DNA of 13,355 bases, taken from assembly GCA_905193485.1 (NCBI GenBank), contig CAJJOX010000037.1:1-13355 (forward strand), given 5' to 3'. This document shows positions 8,352 through 13,355 of the stretch, piece by piece. The stretch's first letter is position 1; each line of letters opens with the position of its first letter. The position numbers and the translations under genes are program-made. A model generated the notes under the pieces. That model was not told where the DNA came from. It saw only the letters and a list, made by a program, of their open reading frames with translations, and searched no databases. This DNA is from an uncultured Porphyromonadaceae bacterium (GTDB taxonomy: Bacteria; Bacteroidota; Bacteroidia; Bacteroidales; Muribaculaceae).

Positions 8352-9665
8352 ATGAAAGTGATGAAATTTGGGGGCACATCTGTCGGTTCTGCCTCCCGGA
8401 TTAAAAATGTTGCATCGTTAGTTAAATCTCGCGGCCGTAATCTCATTGTGCTCAGTGCGATGTCGGGCACGACCAATACGTTGGTGAAAATATCGGATCA
8501 TTATTATAATGGTGATTCGGCAGGGGCGCTGGAAACCATTGATGATCTCGACCAAAAATATGTCGATACGATCGAAGTGCTTTTCGATAGCGACGCATAT
8601 AAGAAAATTGCTCGCGAGTCTATTGAGGAGTCATTTTCTTTTCTTCGAAATAAGAAGGATGTTTCATTTACAGCAAAAGATGAAAGAGAGGTGCTGTCAA
8701 GAGGCGAATTAATGTCTACGGCTTTAATGACCTTGTACCTGCAGGAGCAAGGCATAGCCGTCGTGCTTTTGCCGGCACTTGACTTTATGCGTACTGATAG
8801 CAATGGCGAACCTGATATCGATTTTTTACGCGTGCATCTTATGGAATTGATGAGAAGACATGATGATGCCGATCTTTTTATCACTCAAGGGTTCATATTC
8901 CGGAATGCCGATGGCGAAATTGATAATCTGCAACGTGGCGGCAGCGATTATACGGCATCTCTCATTGGTGCGGCTATCGGAGCGGATGAGATTGAAATAT
9001 GGACCGATATTGACGGAATGCACAATAATGATCCGCGTTATGTTGAAGGTACAAGTCCTGTTAACCAACTTCATTTCGAGGAAGCCGCCGAACTTGCGTA
9101 TTTCGGGGCAAAGATTCTTCATCCCACATGTGTGCTTCCAGCCAAGCTCAACAATATTCCGGTGCGTTTGCTGAATACAATGTGCCCGGAGGCTGAAGGC
9201 ACTTTGATATTCAATGCCAGTCCCACACACACCATCAAGGCTGTGGCTGCGAAGGATAATATCACGGCTATAAAAATAAAAAGTGGAAGGATGCTTCTCG
9301 CATATGGCTTTTTACGTAAGGTTTTTGAGATATTTGAAACTTACCGCACTCCGATCGATATGATAGTCACTTCCGAAGTGGGAGTTTCCGTGACGATCGA
9401 CAGTGAACAAAATCTTGATGCTATTGTCGCCGATCTCAAAAGATTCGGGACTGTCACTGTTGACAGGGATATGGTGATCATCTGCGTAGTAGGGGATCTT
9501 GAATGGCAGAATCGTGGTTTTGAGGCCAATGTCGTCAATGCGCTCAAAGATATCCCCGTGCGTATGATTTCTTATGGCGGAAGCAATTATAATATTTCGT
9601 TGCTCGTCCGCAAATCCGATAAAATCAAGGCACTCAACCTTTTGAGCCATAGCTTGTTTAATTGA
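8352..9665 (+). CDS. lysC: Aspartate kinase (monofunctional, lysine-sensitive type)
   Basis: It phosphorylates aspartate to aspartyl-4-phosphate, the entry step to lysine, diaminopimelate, threonine and methionine. The 437 residues contain the kinase signature KFGGTSVGS (5-13), SAMSGTTN (35-42), the catalytic-domain segment FITQGFI with RGGSDYTASLIGAA (195-208) and IWTDIDGMHNNDPR (216-229). Two C-terminal ACT domains follow (about 303-370 and 373-437). The first contains KSGRMLLAYGFLRKVFEIF and DMIVTSEVGVSVTID, close to the lysine-binding ACT of E. coli LysC (AKIII). There is no homoserine dehydrogenase domain, so it is not the ThrA type. lysA follows after 22 bases, which supports a dedicated lysine/diaminopimelate operon. 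Confidence 0.95.
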   Translation: MKVMKFGGTSVGSASRIKNVASLVKSRGRNLIVLSAMSGTTNTLVKISDHYYNGDSAGALETIDDLDQKYVDTIEVLFDSDAYKKIARESIEESFSFLRNKKDVSFTAKDEREVLSRGELMSTALMTLYLQEQGIAVVLLPALDFMRTDSNGEPDIDFLRVHLMELMRRHDDADLFITQGFIFRNADGEIDNLQRGGSDYTASLIGAAIGADEIEIWTDIDGMHNNDPRYVEGTSPVNQLHFEEAAELAYFGAKILHPTCVLPAKLNNIPVRLLNTMCPEAEGTLIFNASPTHTIKAVAAKDNITAIKIKSGRMLLAYGFLRKVFEIFETYRTPIDMIVTSEVGVSVTIDSEQNLDAIVADLKRFGTVTVDRDMVIICVVGDLEWQNRGFEANVVNALKDIPVRMISYGGSNYNISLLVRKSDKIKALNLLSHSLFN

Positions 9666-9687
9666 TAATAGAATTTCACCTTCGCCC

Positions 9688-10830
9688 ATGTTTCCTGTTG
9701 AATGCTTCCGAAATATACCTACACCTTTTTACTTCTATGACCTGTCTTTGCTGCAGGATACGCTTGATGCCGTGAAACAGGCATCTTCCGGATCTTCATT
9801 CAAGGTGCATTATGCTGTGAAAGCAAATAGCAACGACCGCATTCTACGTATGATCGCTGCGTTTGGATTCGGTGCGGATACGGTTAGTGGCGGAGAGATT
9901 GCAAAAGCCATTGAGTGCGGTTTTGATCCTGCCGACATTGTTTTTGCTGGCGTCGGCAAGACGGATGCGGAAATATCCGAAGCCTTACGGATTGGAATAG
10001 GGTGTTTCAATGTCGAATCTGCCGAGGAACTTGATATCATTATTGAATGGGCATCTCGGCTCGACAAAGTCGCACCGGTCGCACTACGTGTAAATCCGGA
10101 AATAGACGCACATACTCATCACTATATTACCACCGGTCTGGCTGAAAATAAATTTGGCATCGCTATGTCGATGATTGATAATCTGGTGCGTAAATGTGTC
10201 GACAATAAACGCGTGGATTTCCGTGGCTTACATTTTCATATAGGATCGCAAATTACCGTCGGTGAGCCATATGAAGAACTCTGCCGCCGTATCAATCATA
10301 TTGTCGGGCATGTCGAATCAATGGGTATCAATATCCCCATAATAAATGTCGGAGGTGGGCTCGGTATTGATTATGATATGCCAGATGATAATCCCATACC
10401 GGATTTCGCCACATATTTTGAAATATTTCGTCGTAGCCTAAAACTTCATCATGTGCATGAAATCCATTTTGAGCTTGGCCGATCGATCGTGGGACAATGC
10501 GGTTCTCTGATAAGTCGGGTATTATATGTCAAGAAAGGAGTTGATAAACAATTTGTGATCATTGATGCCGGATTTACGGATTTGATCCGCCCCGCCTTTT
10601 ATCAAGCGCATCATAAGATAGAAAATATCAGTTCGAATGCGTCAGCCACGAATCGTTATGATGTCGTAGGTCCCATTTGCGAATCGTCTGATGTTTTTGG
10701 TGTGGATGAGATCCTTCCTATTACACATCGAGGCGATTTACTGGCGATTCGTTCGGCAGGAGCTTATGGCGAAGTGATGGCTTCGCAATACAATTGCCGA
10801 TCATTGCCTGGAGCATATTTCATTGAGTAG
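9688..10830 (+). CDS. lysA: Diaminopimelate decarboxylase LysA
   Basis: This PLP-dependent alanine-racemase-fold enzyme decarboxylates meso-diaminopimelate to L-lysine, the last step of lysine synthesis. The 380 residues show the PLP lysine Lys45 in HYAVKANSN, GLHFHIGSQ (180-188), the phosphate-binding loop NVGGGLGIDY (220-229), FELGRS (261-266), the active-site Cys331 in GPICESSD (328-335) and AGAYGEVMASQYN (357-369). It is slightly shorter than the E. coli enzyme (about 420), but both the N-terminal barrel and the C-terminal beta domain are complete. The ATG at 9688 lies 22 bases after the lysC stop, consistent with co-transcription. The 3' end converges on the minus-strand homocysteine methyltransferase gene with 21 bases between the stops and no clear terminator. 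Confidence 0.96.
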   Translation: MFPVECFRNIPTPFYFYDLSLLQDTLDAVKQASSGSSFKVHYAVKANSNDRILRMIAAFGFGADTVSGGEIAKAIECGFDPADIVFAGVGKTDAEISEALRIGIGCFNVESAEELDIIIEWASRLDKVAPVALRVNPEIDAHTHHYITTGLAENKFGIAMSMIDNLVRKCVDNKRVDFRGLHFHIGSQITVGEPYEELCRRINHIVGHVESMGINIPIINVGGGLGIDYDMPDDNPIPDFATYFEIFRRSLKLHHVHEIHFELGRSIVGQCGSLISRVLYVKKGVDKQFVIIDAGFTDLIRPAFYQAHHKIENISSNASATNRYDVVGPICESSDVFGVDEILPITHRGDLLAIRSAGAYGEVMASQYNCRSLPGAYFIE

Positions 10831-10851
10831 GACATTTTATGGGCTTTACGA

Positions 10852-11832
10852 TTATATGATCAGATCGTGAAGAATTTTTATATGCTCCGGTGTAGTGCCG
10901 CAGCAGCCGCCGACAATGCTTAGCCGATGGCTCCGGATTAATGGCGATAGTATATCGCCAAACGATTTCGGACTTTCCGGATAAACGCCATCCTTGTCAG
11001 GAAATCCCGCGCTGGGATAAAAAATAATAGGATAAGGCGAAACGTCGGCAATGTCGCGTATCGACCTTTCCATTCCGCGCGGCCCTTTACAACAGTTTAG
11101 TCCGAAAGCGATTGGCCTGACGTCAGGGTTGAGTTTCGTAAGAAATTCTTCCGGCTTATGCCCCGATGGCATAAGCCCGCTGTCATTGTCGATAGTTATG
11201 GAAATAATAAACGGCAATTCGGATGATCGTTTCCTTATGGATCGGCATACGCCTTCAATGATCGCTTTCGCTGTGAGTAAATCATATATCGTCTCAACGA
11301 TCAAAAGGTCGACACCTCCTTCGATCAAAGCTTCAGCCTGTTTTTCATAGACGCGACTTATTTCATCGTAATCCGGGCCATATGATACGCGACGTAAGAG
11401 CGAGTATTCCGAGGGGCCAAGTGATCCGGCCACAAAGCGCCGTCGCCCTTGTACAGAAAATCTGGCGGCTTCAGCGCTCGCGATGCGTGCCGCACGGTAA
11501 TTCAGTTCTCTTACGAGATCGCATGTCTGATATCTCTGCTGCGACAGGGCATTGGCGTTGAACGTATTTGTTTCGATTATATCTGCTCCTGCTTCGAGAT
11601 ATAGGCGATGGATGGCGGTGACGATTTCAGGAGCGGTAAGACATAGAATATCGTAATTCCCGGAAAGGGTCACAGGATGTCCTTTTAGTCTCGTGCCACG
11701 ATATTGCTCTTCCGATAGCTTGAGCCTTTCAATTATGGTTCCCATCGCTCCATCGAGTAATAATAACCGATGAGAGATTAAGTTTGAGATTATGTCGCCT
11801 GTAAATGCCATATTATCCGCAAAAATAGACAT
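10852..11832 (-). CDS. Homocysteine S-methyltransferase domain protein (stand-alone MetH N-terminal module)
   Basis: It transfers a methyl group to the zinc-bound thiol of homocysteine to form methionine. The 326 residues are one (beta/alpha)8 barrel that reads like the first module of cobalamin-dependent methionine synthase: LLLDGAMGTII (23-33), a YRGTRLKGHPV segment (44-54), AGADIIETNTFNA (81-93), FVAGSLGPS (133-141), GGVDLLIVETIYD (172-184), GLNCCKGP (244-251) and VGGCCGTTPEH (307-317). The zinc ligands are Cys247, Cys310 and Cys311. The folate, cobalamin and reactivation modules are absent, and the gene ends naturally after the barrel, convergent with lysA. A later Met at codon 8 is an alternative start. 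It may work with a separate MetH lacking this module, or as an S-methylmethionine-type enzyme; the MetH-like motifs favour the first. Confidence 0.88.
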   Translation of the reverse strand: MSIFADNMAFTGDIISNLISHRLLLLDGAMGTIIERLKLSEEQYRGTRLKGHPVTLSGNYDILCLTAPEIVTAIHRLYLEAGADIIETNTFNANALSQQRYQTCDLVRELNYRAARIASAEAARFSVQGRRRFVAGSLGPSEYSLLRRVSYGPDYDEISRVYEKQAEALIEGGVDLLIVETIYDLLTAKAIIEGVCRSIRKRSSELPFIISITIDNDSGLMPSGHKPEEFLTKLNPDVRPIAFGLNCCKGPRGMERSIRDIADVSPYPIIFYPSAGFPDKDGVYPESPKSFGDILSPLIRSHRLSIVGGCCGTTPEHIKILHDLII

Positions 11833-11851
11833 TATTCAGCTAAAAACTTTG

Positions 11852-11859
11852 TATATTTG
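11852..11859 (+). promoter_or_regulatory. Possible -7 box of the murB promoter
   Basis: TATATTTG matches the Bacteroidota -7 element TAnnTTTG and lies 24 bases before the murB ATG at 11884. No good TTTG is found at the -33 position, so support is partial. It sits in the 51-base gap between the divergent homocysteine methyltransferase gene and murB. I could not find a matching element for the minus-strand gene. Confidence 0.4.
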
Positions 11860-11883
11860 TGTTTATAATCGAACAATTATTTG

Positions 11884-12945
11884 ATGATTACATCGATAAC
11901 AGACTTTAATCTTCACTCCTACAATACATTTCGCATCAATGCAAAATGTAGAGAGTTAATTGAATATACTTCGTCAGACGATCTCCCGTCCGTGATGCGG
12001 ATGGTCGGCGACCGCCCATTCGTAAATATCGGAGCCGGAAGCAATATGCTTTTCACTGAGAATTTCGATGGCGTGGTGCTTCACTCTCGGATTCTTGACA
12101 TCTCTTCTGTAGCGGTCGGAAAGGATAAAATGCTTCTCAGGGTGGGAGCCGGTGTCGTTTTCGACGATTTGATTCAGCAATGTGCCGGATCCGGTCTTTG
12201 GGGGATAGAAAATCTGTCTGGAATCCCTGGCGAGGCGGGAGCTGCCGCAGTGCAAAATGTCGGAGCGTATGGTGTGGAGGTTTGTGATGTACTGCAAAAA
12301 ATAGAGTGTTATGACGTTCAGACCGGATCGTATGTCACATTTTCGAAAGATGATTGTGGCTAAGGGTAACGCCCTTCTTTTTTTTAAAATCCCGCAAAAA
12401 ACAACCGATATATCGTTACGCATATAGTGATCGAACTTTCGTCAGTGCCGGCTCCAAGAATAACCTATGGCAGTCTGCATGCTTCAATAGGAGATTCGCG
12501 AATAACTTCTCCTCAGACAATACGTGATGCCGTGATTGCTGTTCGCAATGCGAAACTGCCGTCGGTCGATGAATTCGGCAGTGCGGGCAGTTTCTTTAAG
12601 AATCCCGTGGTGGAACGTGATTTCTACATCCGCTTATGCAGGAGGATGCAAGTGGAAAACGGGAAAGAAGTAATTGTGCCACACTATGATCTCGGCACGC
12701 ATGTAAAGATACCTGCTGCATGGCTTATAGAGCAATGTGGGTTTAAAGGCTATGCGGTCGGCAACGTCGCGGTATGGCATCTGCAGCCCCTTGTGATAAT
12801 TAATAAGACCGGGAAGGCGACGGCTGACGAAATTCTGGCTCTCGAGCAGTTGATCATAGAAAAAGTTAGTGAACGGTTCGGTATAATCCTTTCGCCGGAG
12901 GTTGAGCATATAGTCAGTCCTCGGCACATTTATAATCTCCAATAA
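11884..12945 (+). pseudogene. murB: UDP-N-acetylenolpyruvoylglucosamine reductase MurB, interrupted by three in-frame TAA codons
   Basis: MurB is the FAD/NADPH enzyme that reduces the MurA product to UDP-MurNAc in the cytoplasm. From the ATG at 11884 (a TTG at 11881 is possible) the frame would give 353 codons, normal for the E. coli-like type I form. Codons 1-159 carry YNTFRINAKC (13-22), the FAD-binding GAGSNMLF (50-57) and GIPGEAGAAAVQNVGAYG (113-130). TAA codons then stand at 160, 162 and 168. Reading resumes in the same frame at AAT (12388) as NPAKNNRYIVTH, then GSAGSFFKNP with catalytic Ser236 and PEVEHI with the active-site Glu339. The break aligns with E. coli residues 154-164 (C-x-F-G-Y-R-D-S-x-F-K): the stops replace Phe156, Tyr158 and Lys164, Arg159 survives as CGC and Asp160 reads Pro. 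The downstream half could only start at a GTG (12427) with no clear initiation signal. No frameshift is involved. It could be a true lesion, a sequence error or a split gene. Confidence 0.85.
12362..12385 (+). terminator. Intrinsic terminator-like hairpin inside murB
   Basis: AAGGG (12362-12366) pairs perfectly with CCCTT (12372-12376) around the loop TAACG, in which a U-G pair could extend the stem to six. One C and then eight T residues (12378-12385) follow. This is the textbook layout of a Rho-independent terminator, though the stem is short. It coincides exactly with the three stop codons that break murB. If active it would cut transcription before the murB 3' half and murA. Confidence 0.5.
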
Positions 12946-12951
12946 AGCGTT

Positions 12952-13355
12952 ATGAGTAGTACATTTATTATAGAGGGCGGTCACAGGCTACATGGCGATA
13001 TAGAGCCGCAAGGTGCAAAAAATGAAGCGCTTCAAGTGATAAGCGCCGTGTTGCTTACGGATCGTGAAGTTCATATTACCAACATTCCCGAAATCCTTGA
13101 CGTGCGAAATCTCATTGAATTGCTGCGTGGAATGGGCGTGAAGGTGACACGTAATGGTAAAGGAGATTTTACATTTTGTGCCGCGACGATTGACGAAGAA
13201 TATATATCGAGTAAAAGCTTTATAGAAAAATCGGCGTCGCTTCGCGGCTCTGTTCTCGTTGTCGGTCCATTGCTCGCAAGGTTTGGCAAGGCCTATTTCG
13301 CCAAACCCGGAGGCGATAAGATCGGACGGCGCAAAGTAGCCACCCATATTTTGGG
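12952..13355 (+). CDS. murA: UDP-N-acetylglucosamine 1-carboxyvinyltransferase MurA, N-terminal part (3' end outside window)
   Basis: MurA transfers enolpyruvate from phosphoenolpyruvate to UDP-GlcNAc, the first committed step of peptidoglycan synthesis. The 134 complete codons present are about a third of the usual 420-440 residues. They include GAKNEAL (21-27, with substrate-binding Lys23 and Asn24), SLRGSVLVVGPLLARFG (96-112) and the active-site loop PGGDKIGRR (119-127). The loop residue that is Cys115 in E. coli (PGGCAIG) is Asp122 here, a change known to make MurA insensitive to fosfomycin in mycobacteria and chlamydiae. I recall the same PGGDKIGRR loop in other Bacteroidota, so it is probably a lineage trait. 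The ATG is six bases after the murB frame ends, so the two should share a transcript, and no separate promoter was found in the murB 3' half. Confidence 0.95.
   Translation, partial: MSSTFIIEGGHRLHGDIEPQGAKNEALQVISAVLLTDREVHITNIPEILDVRNLIELLRGMGVKVTRNGKGDFTFCAATIDEEYISSKSFIEKSASLRGSVLVVGPLLARFGKAYFAKPGGDKIGRRKVATHIL

Noticed and set aside
10600..10851. Remnant of the missing MetH folate or cobalamin modules downstream of the homocysteine methyltransferase gene.
   Set aside because: This DNA is the conserved 3' end of lysA on the other strand, and no MetH motifs are visible in the minus frames.
12361..12387. TAA reassigned to a sense codon (Tyr or Lys).
   Set aside because: clpP, clpX and the homocysteine methyltransferase gene end naturally at TAA at their expected lengths, so TAA is a working stop codon here. 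The three positions would also need two different amino acids.
12377..12390. T8A4 run in murB as a programmed frameshift site that could bypass the stops.
   Set aside because: Both murB halves are already in the same frame, so a single shift would move out of frame and need a compensating second shift. The heptamers available do not sit in the frame needed to return after the third TAA.
12406..12415. CGATATATCG palindrome in murB as an operator.
   Set aside because: It lies in sense codons reading R-Y-I-V that fit the expected MurB sequence, so chance is the simpler explanation.

Overview
The window looks like chromosomal housekeeping DNA from a Bacteroidales bacterium, most likely close to Muribaculaceae or Bacteroidaceae. 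Four things suggest this: clpP-clpX-recQ in series, a GH92 exo-mannosidase lipoprotein, promoters of the TTTG-N19-TAnnTTTG type used by Bacteroidota, and a MurA with Asp in place of the usual active-site Cys. G+C looks moderate by eye. I see no mobile element, CRISPR array, tRNA or rRNA, and no gene-free stretch over 300 bases.

Layout from left to right. Positions 1-801 hold the 3' part of glutamine-dependent NAD+ synthetase (nadE), followed by a likely intrinsic terminator that is interleaved with a near-perfect Bacteroidota promoter. That promoter serves a GH92 alpha-mannosidase lipoprotein (988-3237). A second promoter precedes clpP (3314-4006), clpX (4051-5337), recQ (5390-7570) and an ftsE-type ABC ATPase (7598-8260). 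All four lie on the plus strand with gaps of 27-52 bases and may be co-transcribed. A third promoter drives lysC-lysA (8352-10830), the first and last committed enzymes of lysine synthesis. Convergent to lysA is a minus-strand gene (10852-11832) encoding only the homocysteine-methyltransferase barrel of cobalamin-dependent methionine synthase. Divergent from it is murB (11884-12945), then six bases later murA, which runs off the right edge.

The outstanding anomaly is in murB. Its two halves are in the same frame and keep the family motifs and catalytic residues, but three TAA codons (12361, 12367, 12385) fall within nine codons of the active-site loop that normally reads C-x-F/Y-G-Y-R-D-S-x-F-K. 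The same 25 bases form a hairpin followed by eight T residues, like an intrinsic terminator. As written, murB cannot make full-length MurB, and murA behind it would depend on read-through. Whether this is a real lesion, an assembly or sequencing error, or a split or recoded gene cannot be settled from the sequence alone.

Functionally the window combines NAD synthesis, glycan degradation, ATP-dependent proteolysis (ClpXP), DNA repair (RecQ), cell division or envelope work (FtsE), lysine/diaminopimelate synthesis, methionine synthesis and the first two committed steps of peptidoglycan precursor synthesis (MurA, MurB). LysC and LysA sit on the diaminopimelate branch that also feeds the cell wall.
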